Position numbers and translations under genes: made by a program. This document shows positions 10,999 through 19,001 of a DNA stretch of 64,000 nucleotides, piece by piece. The stretch covers positions 124,001-188,000 of the forward strand of contig NZ_LECT01000044.1 in the NCBI RefSeq assembly GCF_001027925.1, given 5' to 3'. The DNA is from Rhodopirellula islandica (lineage in GTDB: Bacteria; Planctomycetota; Planctomycetia; Pirellulales; Pirellulaceae). Below the pieces are notes generated by a model. It worked only from the letters and a program-made list of their open reading frames with translations. It was not told the origin of the DNA and ran no database searches. The first letter of the stretch is position 1. Every line of letters begins with the position of its first letter.

Positions 10999-13998
10999 TC
11001 AAACGACGGTCCAACGAATGAAAAAGAGTTGTTCGCTGGCGGTTTTCTGAGCGAGTCGTTTTTCCAGGCCGTCGACCAGTGAGTCACGCTTGTCCATGAT
11101 CTCGTCTTCGACTTTGAAGATCTCTTGTCGCTGACGACGTTTAGCCTTTTCCAGCTTCTGTATCTCTTCCTGGATCGCGTGTTGCTCGGCCATCGTGGTC
11201 GCCTGTCGGGCTTCGCGTTGTTTGACTTTGATGCGTTCTTTGGTGTCACGCAGCGACTTTTCGGCGGCCAGGACCATGTCGTCGGCCCAGCTTTCAAGCT
11301 TTTCTCGAGCGGCCTGGAAGTGCTTGCTGTTGGACTCCAACGATCGGCTGACGTTGGCTTTGGTGTGAACTGCGGATTCGGTTTCAATCCGTGTGCGAAC
11401 GTCTTCGGGAATGAGAGACAGTTCCCGTACCGTACCACCGCACTGAAACAGCTTTTCCATGGTTTCTTGATCGACCGAGCGACCGTCGTCATCAAAGCCT
11501 GAGAACAGCAGGTATTCCTCGGTCTCGTAGGACTGGATCGTTTGATGGATCAGGGCGGCATAACCGCTGCGTCCTTTCAAATTTTCGATCACATGAATGC
11601 GAGTCGCATGACCGGTGACATCGAATTCGATCGACGCGACTGGTGTAGGCGCTTGCTTGGCGGTCCCGACAACGTGTTCGCCAAGCGGATGAGACAATCG
11701 GTACAGATATTGGTCGGCATCGTAGGCGTTCGCGACTCCTGGCTCCGCGACGAGAGCAGGCGAATCGTCGGAAGGCGCGACATCGGACAAGGTTGAGAGA
11801 GTTGCCTTTTCGTCTTTCTCGTCTCTGTCGGGCTCGGGAGCGGCTTTTGAGATCAAGTGGTACCGACCACTCGGAACCGATTCGCATGGTGGGGCGTGCA
11901 GGTCAAACGTCAGTCGATCGTCGTTGAAACGTGCGTGCTGGTCGAGGACAAATTTGGTCACCGTCCAAAAACGCTTGCTGACGCGATCGAGCTGGGCTTT
12001 GGTATCGGCCAAACGCAACCGCAATCGCTGATGAACGTCTTCGTCGAAATAGTCGAACAGCGTCTGCTGAGTGTCCTGCATCCGCGAGGCGATTTGTTCC
12101 TCCATCTCCGATTGCAGTTCTTTGAAGGCTCCGTCGATCTCTTCGGGCGAGCGGCATTGCTGATAAATCGACAGGATTCGCTTTTCAAAGTCGACGCCGG
12201 ATTCAATGGAGCCAAGGACATCGTCGGATGCACCGAAGACGCCGTTGAACAACTGAAACTTCTCGGAAAGCAATTCCAACACACGCTGGTCGGCAGCGTT
12301 GCGTTCGTTCAAGAAGTTGATGACGACGACATCGTGCTTTTGACCGTACCGATGGCAGCGTCCAATCCGTTGTTCGATCCGTTGCGGGTTCCATGGCAAG
12401 TCATAATTGACAACCAAAGAACAGAATTGCAGGTTGATGCCTTCGGCGGCAGCCTCGGTCGCGATCAGGATTGTGCCTTTGTCGCGGAAGTGTTCGATGA
12501 TGGCGGTGCGAGCGTCCACGGCTCTGGATCCGCTCTCGCGACCGTCGGATCGGTTTCTCGCCACCCAGCTCTTATAGATTTCGTTTGCCTCGGGACCGCT
12601 GTTGGTTCCGTTGAATAGAACGACTTGGCCGGCGTAACCGTTGCTTTCGAGGAACGACTTGAGGTGATCCTGGGTGCGTCGAGATTCCGTGAAGATTAAT
12701 GCTTTGCGAGCCGCCCCCAGCTCGGCCATCTTCTCGAAGCCCATTTCCAACGCCGTCAGCAACGTGCGTGTTTTGGTATCGACACCGATGCCGGCGGCCC
12801 ATGTGGCCAAGCGATCGAGATCGGCGATCTCTTCGGCAAGCTGTTTTCGGTTGATGGGTTCAGCTTCGCTCTCGGTATCCGCGTCGCCGTCTTCGTCCTC
12901 ACCAAGAATCTCGTCCAACAGCTCGTCTTCGAGCTCTTCGTCGGCAACCAGGTTTTCGACGACTTCCGGGTCATTGCCGAGTTTTTCGTCTCGCAGCGTT
13001 TCCAAGCGTGTTTTCAGCGTCGTCAGAGTGGCGGCGATGGCTTGAGAGGAAGATGCGAGTAGTTTGCGAAGGATCAGTGCGGTCAGGTGGCGTTGGCGTG
13101 CCGGCAGGGCGTAACTATTTTCTCGCTGCAGAAACTCCGAAACGGCTTCGTAAAGCGAGTGTTCGTCGTCACTGGGTCGAAACGGCCGCGTGATAGGTAG
13201 TCGTTGGGTGTATCGGATGTATTCGGTCACGTCGCTCCGCAGCGTTCGTTTGCAGAACGAGGCAAGCCGACCGCGAAGGGCGTCAAGATTGCTTCCGGCG
13301 GACGCGTATTGGGACCGAAACGAATTGACGTCACCGAATAGGTGTTCGTCGATCAAGGTCGAAAGACCAAACAGTTCCAGCAATGAATTCTGTAGCGGTG
13401 TCGCGGTCAGCAGTAGTTTGCGACAGCCTTCGGTCCCCCATCGAATGCCTTGACCGACTTTGTTGCTGGTTCGATACGCGTTACGCAGTTTGTGGGCTTC
13501 GTCGATGACGACCAAATCCCATGCGATCGTTTTCAACTCGTCGCGGATGCGATTCGCGTAGTTGAACGACATCACCAAGACGGCTTTCTCGGCCAATGGA
13601 TCGCGGCCGGCTCGTTTCAAATCGCGAGCGGCCTTTGCATCCAGCACGAGCGTAGGCAGATGGAACTTCTCGGCCAGCTCCATCGCCCACTGCTTGCGAA
13701 TGGAGGCAGGACCAATGACTAGGAGGCGGCGTTTGCGTTCGGCCCAAAACTGACACAAGACAATGCCGGCCTCGATCGTTTTCCCGAGACCCACTTCATC
13801 GGCCAGAATCACGCCTTTGGATAGCGGCGACTGCAACGCGAATAATGCGGCTTCGATCTGGTGCGGGTTCAGGTCAACCGCGGCGTCGAACAAAGACATC
13901 GAAAGCCGATCCAATCCGGCCGTCCCCTGTCGCGTCAGATCATGCGCGTAGTACTTCGCATGGTAAGGCGTCAATGTGGTTGGTTGTAAGGATGACAT
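10999..13998 (-). CDS. SNF2-family helicase of the restriction-like operon
   Basis: The protein has 999 residues from the ATG at 13998 (MSSLQPTTLTPYHAKYYAHDL). A longer open frame to 14115 would overlap the divergent XRE gene and adds no conserved-looking sequence. The helicase core has GLGKT at 70-74, DEAH at 166-169, LTATPLQNS, and the C-terminal lobe ATEAAAEGINLQ with QRIGRCHRYGQ. A long acidic insert (around residues 350-400) and a coiled-coil C-terminal quarter follow. SNF2 ATPases move on double-stranded DNA; in DISARM class 1 and some BREX/RM variants a SNF2-like protein accompanies a large adenine methyltransferase. It is probably the first gene of the four-gene minus-strand operon, with 90 bp to the Mod-like gene. 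Confidence 0.87.
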   Translation of the reverse strand: MSSLQPTTLTPYHAKYYAHDLTRQGTAGLDRLSMSLFDAAVDLNPHQIEAALFALQSPLSKGVILADEVGLGKTIEAGIVLCQFWAERKRRLLVIGPASIRKQWAMELAEKFHLPTLVLDAKAARDLKRAGRDPLAEKAVLVMSFNYANRIRDELKTIAWDLVVIDEAHKLRNAYRTSNKVGQGIRWGTEGCRKLLLTATPLQNSLLELFGLSTLIDEHLFGDVNSFRSQYASAGSNLDALRGRLASFCKRTLRSDVTEYIRYTQRLPITRPFRPSDDEHSLYEAVSEFLQRENSYALPARQRHLTALILRKLLASSSQAIAATLTTLKTRLETLRDEKLGNDPEVVENLVADEELEDELLDEILGEDEDGDADTESEAEPINRKQLAEEIADLDRLATWAAGIGVDTKTRTLLTALEMGFEKMAELGAARKALIFTESRRTQDHLKSFLESNGYAGQVVLFNGTNSGPEANEIYKSWVARNRSDGRESGSRAVDARTAIIEHFRDKGTILIATEAAAEGINLQFCSLVVNYDLPWNPQRIEQRIGRCHRYGQKHDVVVINFLNERNAADQRVLELLSEKFQLFNGVFGASDDVLGSIESGVDFEKRILSIYQQCRSPEEIDGAFKELQSEMEEQIASRMQDTQQTLFDYFDEDVHQRLRLRLADTKAQLDRVSKRFWTVTKFVLDQHARFNDDRLTFDLHAPPCESVPSGRYHLISKAAPEPDRDEKDEKATLSTLSDVAPSDDSPALVAEPGVANAYDADQYLYRLSHPLGEHVVGTAKQAPTPVASIEFDVTGHATRIHVIENLKGRSGYAALIHQTIQSYETEEYLLFSGFDDDGRSVDQETMEKLFQCGGTVRELSLIPEDVRTRIETESAVHTKANVSRSLESNSKHFQAAREKLESWADDMVLAAEKSLRDTKERIKVKQREARQATTMAEQHAIQEEIQKLEKAKRRQRQEIFKVEDEIMDKRDSLVDGLEKRLAQKTASEQLFFIRWTVV

Positions 13999-14098
13999 CG
14001 AGCGAGGTCGCGTTGGTTCTGCCGGTAGCTTGTTGACCAAAAAGTCTCGGAAGCATACCTTCTCAGCAGGGCGTTCACAATTAGAGGACCCGGTCAGC
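13999..14098. promoter_or_regulatory. Divergent promoter region between SNF2 and XRE genes
   Basis: Exactly 100 bp separate the SNF2 start codon (13998) and the XRE start codon (14099), so both operons must be driven from here if these starts are right. I could not define a convincing operator palindrome by eye. XRE regulators commonly bind such shared regions, so autoregulation plus control of the restriction-like operon is an inference. Confidence 0.4.
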
Positions 14099-14458
14099 AT
14101 GAATCGCAAATCCAACGATCGAAAATCTCGTGACTTCGGCGAGCGAGTGCGACAGCTAAGAATGGCTGCTTCACTTACGCAGCAGCAGGTCGCTGATCAA
14201 ACCGGCGTCAGCGTTTCGTACATCAGCAAGGTCGAGAATGACCGCTTGCATTTCGGCGATTATCCATCAGAGAAATTCATCCATAAGCTGGCCGGTGAGC
14301 TAAAAGCGGATGAGGACGAATTGCTGCTATTGGCCGACAAGGTTCCGGTGTCAATTCGCAAGCGGATCCGGCAGCGGCCGGAGTTGTTTCGGAAGTTGGC
14401 AGCGATGGATAAGCAGTCGCTTGACGCGATCGAGTCTGTTGTCGACGCCAACACCTGA
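14099..14458 (+). CDS. XRE-family transcriptional regulator
   Basis: The protein has 119 residues starting MNRKSNDRKSRDFG. Residues about 14-70 form a Cro/C1-type helix-turn-helix (ERVRQLRMAASLTQQQVADQ, then SVSYISKVENDR), followed by a short helical tail, possibly for dimerisation. The ATG at 14099 is chosen because the upstream in-frame ATG at 13976 would run through the SNF2 gene. Controller proteins of this size are common in restriction systems, where they delay nuclease expression. It is the first gene of a plus-strand operon (27 bp to the next gene) and diverges from the SNF2-Mod-Res-SIR2/PIN operon, so it probably regulates both. That regulatory role is inferred. Confidence 0.88.
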   Translation: MNRKSNDRKSRDFGERVRQLRMAASLTQQQVADQTGVSVSYISKVENDRLHFGDYPSEKFIHKLAGELKADEDELLLLADKVPVSIRKRIRQRPELFRKLAAMDKQSLDAIESVVDANT

Positions 14459-14485
14459 TGCACAGCAAGAACCTCCGGAAAACTG

Positions 14486-15613
14486 ATGGCCATCTACGAA
14501 CTCAGCGACGACACGATTCGGAAAATCACTGAGACCACTTTCAGCACTGCGGGCGTGACTGAACGAGGCGATTTGCAGCGATTACTCCGTCGTCAAGTCG
14601 ATGTAATAGCCCCCGATACACTTGTTGTCAGCGAAGAGTTTGGAGATTGGGAAGACTCCCGACGTCGGATCGACCTTCTTGCCATCGATCGAGACGCAAA
14701 CTTGGTTGTGATCGAACTCAAACGCACGGAAGATGGCGGACACATGGAGCTGCAGGCGATTCGATATGCCGCCATGATTTCAACAATGACATTCAACAAG
14801 GTCGTTGAAATCTACGAACGCTACCTGCAACGCATTGGTGAAGACCTGGATCCAAAAGCAAGCCTGCTTGAGTTCCTCGATTGGGAATCAGTCGATGAGG
14901 AAGCTTTCGCGCAGGATGTCCGAATTGTCCTGGCTTCCGCTGAATTCTCAAAAGAACTAACCACGGCGGTGATCTGGCTGGGCGAGCGAGGGGTGGACAT
15001 TCGCTGCGTCCGAATGCGCCCCTATCAGGATGGCAATCGTTTGCTTCTCGATGTTCAGCAGGTGATCCCACTTCCAGAAGCAACTGAGTACCAGGTTCAA
15101 GTCCGCGAAAAAGAGCAACGCGGTCGTCAAGAGCGTGCAGAACGGTATGGCATCCGCTACAAATTTTGGCAGCAAATGCTTCGGCGGTCTTTGGCGTGCA
15201 CCCAGTTGCACGCCAACATTTCACCTGGCGAACACTCATGGATTGGCGCTGGTTCTGGAATCCGTGGCTTAGGATTTAACTATGTCATTAGAAAGGATGA
15301 GGCGACTGCGGAACTGTATATCGATCGAGGAGCTGGCCATCTCGAGGCCAACAAGCAGATATTTGATTGGCTGTTAGCTAGAAAAAAAGCCATTGAGCTG
15401 CAATTCGGCGGACCTCTTTCATGGCAGCGACTTGATCAAAAACGGAGCTGTCGAATTGCAGCCAACATTGGGATCGGAGGCTACAGAAGCGACGAATCAT
15501 CCTGGCCTGCTATTCAACAGCAAATGGTTGATAACATGATAAAGCTTGAAGCGGCACTGCGACCACATTTGGAAGCTTGCCGAAACGAGTTGTCCGCTAT
15601 CTCCGCAAGCTAA
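14486..15613 (+). CDS. PD-(D/E)XK nuclease-like protein (DUF91/NucS-like N-terminus)
   Basis: The protein has 375 residues. The N-terminal 100 residues resemble the DUF91/NucS-like endonuclease fold: RRRIDLLAIDRDANLVVIELKR, with Asp63, Glu77 and Lys79 in catalytic D-x13-E-x-K spacing, then a helix with a Glu-Gln pair (MELQAIRYA). The C-terminal part (about 215-375) resembles the DUF4268-type domain often fused to such nucleases. No membrane segment is seen. It lies 27 bp after the XRE gene and 7 bp before a second nuclease-like gene. A role as a DNA-cleaving or DNA-sensing accessory of the divergent restriction-like operon is inferred; the nuclease fold is well supported. Confidence 0.75.
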   Translation: MAIYELSDDTIRKITETTFSTAGVTERGDLQRLLRRQVDVIAPDTLVVSEEFGDWEDSRRRIDLLAIDRDANLVVIELKRTEDGGHMELQAIRYAAMISTMTFNKVVEIYERYLQRIGEDLDPKASLLEFLDWESVDEEAFAQDVRIVLASAEFSKELTTAVIWLGERGVDIRCVRMRPYQDGNRLLLDVQQVIPLPEATEYQVQVREKEQRGRQERAERYGIRYKFWQQMLRRSLACTQLHANISPGEHSWIGAGSGIRGLGFNYVIRKDEATAELYIDRGAGHLEANKQIFDWLLARKKAIELQFGGPLSWQRLDQKRSCRIAANIGIGGYRSDESSWPAIQQQMVDNMIKLEAALRPHLEACRNELSAISAS

Positions 15614-15620
15614 AACCAAA

Positions 15621-16577
15621 ATGACCAGCATCTTCTCGACCTATTCGACCGGTGAGAATCGGGTCACGGCTTCTTGCCTTGCCGTTCTTCGATCGCTTTC
15701 GATTGATCGGATGGAGCGGTTGATCGGGGCTCTGTTGGAGCAATCAGAGTTCCAGTTGATTCGCTTTGAGAACCAACCGTCCAAGGGTGGTGCAGGCATT
15801 CCCGATGCAATCATCCAAAGCAGTTTGCGACTGCTGATCGAGACCAAGACTCAGCGGAATACGGTCCGAAAGGACCAGGTCATTCGCCATCTGGCTCTTC
15901 TGGATGAAGCCAGCGAAACCAACCTGACGCTGCTGATGCTGACGCCGGATGATGTGCGTCCGAAAACACTGGATGAGGTCAACGATGATCGTGTCGCTTG
16001 GACTTCGTTCACGACGCTGGATCAAGCGATCAATGAACTCTTGGAAGATCCCAAGGAGGTTGTGTCGGAACGCGAGGCGTTTTTGCTGCGTGAATTGCAG
16101 TCGATGCTGGAGACGGAGGGACTGACGGCCAGCCTGAATGACACGGTGGTCGTGGCCGCTCGGAATGCTTGGCCGGAATACCAGGAGTTGCATGCGTACG
16201 TCTGCCAACCGAATCGCTCCTTTCAAATCGTGCATCGGATGGGTTTCTATTCTCAGGGCGTGATCTATCCGTTGATCCCGCGGATCACGGCGTCGTTCGA
16301 TGATGTGGTGATGGAGAAGAACTCCCACGCGGGAGCCTTGGGGCAATTGGTCAACACTTTGGTGGACGAAGGGCATCGGCCCGAAGGGGAACGATTCAAA
16401 GTCATGATGCTGTCGGCACCGGATTCGCCCGACACGATCACGTTGGACCAGCCCATCCCAAACGACAAACGTTCGAAGTCCGGCAAGCCGACTGCGTTCA
16501 CGATGGGGCAACGCTACGTGCCCAGTGAGCGATTGCTGATCGCGAAAGTGACGTCGGATTTGGATGAGGCGGAGTAG
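15621..16577 (+). CDS. PD-(D/E)XK nuclease-like protein
   Basis: The protein has 318 residues starting at the ATG at 15621 (MTSIFSTYSTGENRVT), 7 bp after the previous stop; the upstream in-frame ATG at 15546 lies inside the preceding gene. IPDAII (Pro61-Asp62) followed by LLIETKT (Glu74, Lys76) matches a PD-(D/E)XK active site, and an N-terminal helical segment (SCLAVLRSL) precedes it, as in several defence-island nucleases. The C-terminal end (MGQRYVPSERLLIAK) is clearly related to a degenerate fragment at 47.9 kb in this window, so a second copy once existed. The specific substrate is unknown; it is probably co-expressed with the XRE regulator and the upstream nuclease. Confidence 0.72.
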   Translation: MTSIFSTYSTGENRVTASCLAVLRSLSIDRMERLIGALLEQSEFQLIRFENQPSKGGAGIPDAIIQSSLRLLIETKTQRNTVRKDQVIRHLALLDEASETNLTLLMLTPDDVRPKTLDEVNDDRVAWTSFTTLDQAINELLEDPKEVVSEREAFLLRELQSMLETEGLTASLNDTVVVAARNAWPEYQELHAYVCQPNRSFQIVHRMGFYSQGVIYPLIPRITASFDDVVMEKNSHAGALGQLVNTLVDEGHRPEGERFKVMMLSAPDSPDTITLDQPIPNDKRSKSGKPTAFTMGQRYVPSERLLIAKVTSDLDEAE

Positions 16578-16604
16578 GTGTGCGGCAAGCGTTGCGTGAA
16601 TCCC

Positions 16605-16706
16605 TGCAGCGAGTCGTGTCGCCCCTTCAGGGCTTTTTTTTGCTTTCGATTTGGGATCCACGGGCTTGCGCCCGTGGCGACAACGTGTCGTCCCGTTGGG
16701 ACTGAG
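16605..16706. repeat. Single partial copy of the 49-kb hairpin repeat
   Basis: This stretch shares its core with the tandem array at 49.1-49.7 kb: CCCCTTCAGG, a hairpin CCACGGGC-TTGC-GCCCGTGG, GGCGACAA, then CGTCCCGTTGGGACTGAG. It has a run of eight T after the CCTTCAGGGC segment, which could act as a terminator for the plus-strand nuclease operon. It lies 28 bp after the stop of that operon. Confidence 0.6.
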
Positions 16707-16772
16707 TTGGATCGTGGCGATGGAGTTGGTTGGTGACGCCCCCGTGCGGATGCCAGTCCGTCGGATGCTGGG

Positions 16773-17000
16773 ATGAAGTGCGAAGCGGGCGGCGAGTCGG
16801 ATGTCGAGAACCTCTCAGGTCGCTATGGCTATTACCTTCGGTGCCGAGCTTGCAATCAAACGCAAAATTCGCCGCAGAAGTGCGAGGTGTGTGATGCGAA
16901 GGCGAAGCTTCGCAAGAAAGGGCCCTGCTTCTATCGCGACTGCGAGGCGTGCGGATCGCCAAGGTTGGTTCATACCAACCCGACGCCTGCCGAAGGTTGA
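16773..17000 (+). pseudogene. Remnant of a NERD-type protein: C-terminal zinc ribbon
   Basis: A 75-residue frame has paired cysteines (YYLRCRAC, then CEVC, then CEACGSPR, with HTNP near the end). This layout, ending HTNP, resembles the zinc-binding tail of some NERD nuclease proteins. The catalytic NERD part is absent and the upstream 65 bp carry no matching coding sequence. It is read as a fragment left after deletion. A free-standing small zinc-ribbon protein is possible but less likely because there is no clear ribosome-binding site. Together with its neighbours it shows gene decay in the island. Confidence 0.4.
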
Positions 17001-17080
17001 AAGGGGCATCCGTGAGATCGATTTAATGGTGAGCCGATGAGTTGAATAGGCTGTGGTTCGCTGCGAAACGCTCCTGGCCA

Positions 17081-17593
17081 TCAAAACAAGAGTTGTTCTT
17101 GGTGAGCTGGGGCGACTTCGTCGTTGAACTCGGTGGTTGCGTCTTGTGCTATTCGGTTTTCGATGAACGCTTCGATTTCGTTCTCGTAGGGGAACCAATG
17201 GAACATGAGTTGGGTGTTCACTTCATTCGTGTTGGCGTTGAACCACTCGCATCGTTTTCGCATGTCCTGGAACATTGCACGCCACTTCTTCTCTTTCGCG
17301 ACGGCTTCGGACTCGGACATCACTTCGATGTGTTCCACCTTCAAGCGGAATGGGCATCCCGACTGCAGTTGATTTCGTCGTCGTGCGATGTTGGTGGATC
17401 GGCCGATCTTCACGAATCGTCTGCCGAGGAACTCGCTGGTGATGAAGTAGACGCCCGAGTTTGACAAGATGAAGTGCTTCCGGTCTTGAAGGTGATCGAA
17501 CTGGCCGCGAAGAAAACGGATCCCTGGACAAGGAATCGATTCGTTCTGCTTGCGGAACGGTGCAGTCAGGTAGCGACAGACACTGTAATCCAT
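17081..17593 (-). CDS. GIY-YIG nuclease family protein (T5orf172/Mug113-like)
   Basis: The protein has 170 residues. Residues about 45-120 contain GVYFITSEF, then VKIGRSTNIARRRNQLQ, then CPFRLKVEHIE and a Glu-rich helix ending RCEWFN. This is the T5orf172/Mug113 branch of the GIY-YIG fold, with the second Tyr replaced by the KIGRS pattern typical of that branch. Such domains occur in phage proteins and defence-island nucleases; the substrate here is unknown. It lies 12 bp upstream (lower coordinate) of a broken gene in the same direction, so the two may once have formed an operon. The family call is good; the activity is not demonstrated. Confidence 0.72.
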   Translation of the reverse strand: MDYSVCRYLTAPFRKQNESIPCPGIRFLRGQFDHLQDRKHFILSNSGVYFITSEFLGRRFVKIGRSTNIARRRNQLQSGCPFRLKVEHIEVMSESEAVAKEKKWRAMFQDMRKRCEWFNANTNEVNTQLMFHWFPYENEIEAFIENRIAQDATTEFNDEVAPAHQEQLLF

Positions 17594-17605
17594 CGCGTGC
17601 CTCTT

Positions 17606-18648
17606 TCACGCCCCTGCGTCCGCGTCACTGTCCTGGAGGAGACTGCCCGCGAAATCTCGGACGTCTTGACTGGAATGGTTTGATTCGATCAGCACTTCCG
17701 TGACAAGCCGGTGCCAAGTTTTGGACGTCTGGCAGTCCTTGAACAACCTTGTTGGATACAAGCCAGACGGTTTGGTTGCGGGCTGGAGAGCGTCAAAAAT
17801 CCCCGGCTCTAGCTTGTCGAGCCGAACGAGCAGGATCAGTGTCCCGATCGCAAAGTACGGACGCTCCGTCTCTTCGGGTGGGCGTGTTTGCATGCACCAG
17901 CAAAGAAACTTCAGCGCCGCGTGCGAAGTCTTGTCGCCAAGTTTCATCGCACTTTCAACGAGCTGAATGATCGTCGAATCTTCCCCGGTAAAATAGCCTT
18001 GGTTCGCGGGTTCGCTCGCTGCGCGAAGCAACGCTACGCAGGTCGGCAGGAGTCTTTCGGCATTTGAAATGTCTTGGCAAGCGTGGTTGCTTCCACGTAC
18101 AACCGGGGCTAACGCCCAAACGGCTCACACGGTGATGCCCGATCATTCCTGCGGACCTGCCTACGCACGCGAACAGACGCATCCAATGGCCTCGATCGCC
18201 AGTCGATCCAGGCGACCAACTTGGATCTTCCGGTTCCGACCACCGGATCAGCTCGAGAACCTCTTTCGGTTCCCACTGCATTGGGGCGAGGATTTTGCCG
18301 CTCTTGATCACCGCAAGCTGTTCAAGGTGCTCATCAAAAACCTCTCCGTAGTCCGCGGCGGCGATCTCACGAAGCATTGATTCATCCACGTTTGAAAAGA
18401 CAATTCGCAGCAGATCGTCGCTGGAGGGTTCGAGTTGATCCAAGGATTGGTTTGACACATTTTCGGCGGAAACAAAACAGGCGGGGACCGACGACGAAAC
18501 GAGACAGCAGAAGCGCCCGAAGGGTTCGTGACGGTTTGGTATTTCGATCACGATTGTCGATGCGACACCATCCCATGCGATTGCCCACCGAGACAACTGC
18601 CCGCAGCCAGTCCGCCTGTTCAAGAATTTGCCGAGTGCAGGCATTCAC
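17606..18648 (-). pseudogene. Unknown gene broken by a 120-bp element insertion
   Basis: Two same-strand frames together form one protein: 18644-18168 encodes the N-terminal part (ending GHWMRLFACV) and 18033-17606 the C-terminal part (beginning ALLRAASEPANQG). Between them is a 120-bp element flanked by the 7-bp direct repeat CTACGCA. Removing the element and one repeat copy joins the parts in frame (LFACV-ALLRAASEP). The start is doubtful: GTG at 18648 overlaps an upstream stop (GTGA) but its frame ends at 18382, while the ATG at 18644 leads into the main frame, so a second early frameshift is possible. The restored protein is about 300 residues, soluble and helical; I recognise no family. 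It is probably inactive now. Confidence 0.6.
18041..18160. mobile_element. 120-bp MITE/REP-like insertion with 7-bp target duplication
   Basis: The element begins GGTCGGCAGGA and ends TCCTGCGGACC plus TGC, so its ends are inverted repeats with one mismatch (11-13 bp). CTACGCA is duplicated immediately outside at 18034-18040 and 18161-18167. Its middle carries ACCGGGGCTAACGCCC and CGGCTCACA, the same core as repeats near 50.8 kb and 60.9 kb. There is no coding capacity, so it must have been moved by proteins encoded elsewhere. Its precise removal repairs the surrounding gene. Confidence 0.65.
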
Positions 18649-18866
18649 TTCGCCTGATTGGTGACAGAGATCGTGTGCTCACTTCCGGTGATCACCTTGT
18701 CGTGATCAGTTTGGGGCAGCGGGATTGTCCAAACGCAATCCCCGTGCATGCCTCGCATACGACGCAGTTCAACACGTCCTGCTTTGAGCTGGTTTGTCGC
18801 TCGTGGTGAGAATGGTGATTCCCATCGTTTGATAACACCACAACGTTCTGTTGTTGAGTGACAAAG
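18645..18866 (-). pseudogene. Possible C-terminal remnant of an upstream coding sequence
   Basis: A frame of 73 codons lacks a plausible start until an internal ATG but reads like protein (WESPFSPRATNQL, then MRGMHGDCVWTIPLPQ, ending ISVTNQAK). Its TGA overlaps the GTG of the next broken gene as GTGA, the signature of a coupled operon. It may be the tail of a lost gene. I see no family match. The rest of the gap to 19001 shows nothing further except the probable promoter of the large helicase gene. Confidence 0.25.
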
Positions 18867-19001
18867 TCAACGTAACCGGCATGTTCGTTTCATCGAAAAT
18901 TCCGATTCGGCTCCGCGCATCTTTGCGAGATGTTGATTGGCTCGCAGCCATCTACAATCTCATCCCGCTTTCAGATAGGAACATTGGGCTGGCTTGACAT
19001 C

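Noticed and set aside
1293-14115. Complete DISARM or BREX system
   Set aside because: No DrmA/DrmB (DUF1998), phospholipase-D, PglZ or BrxC-like protein is visible.
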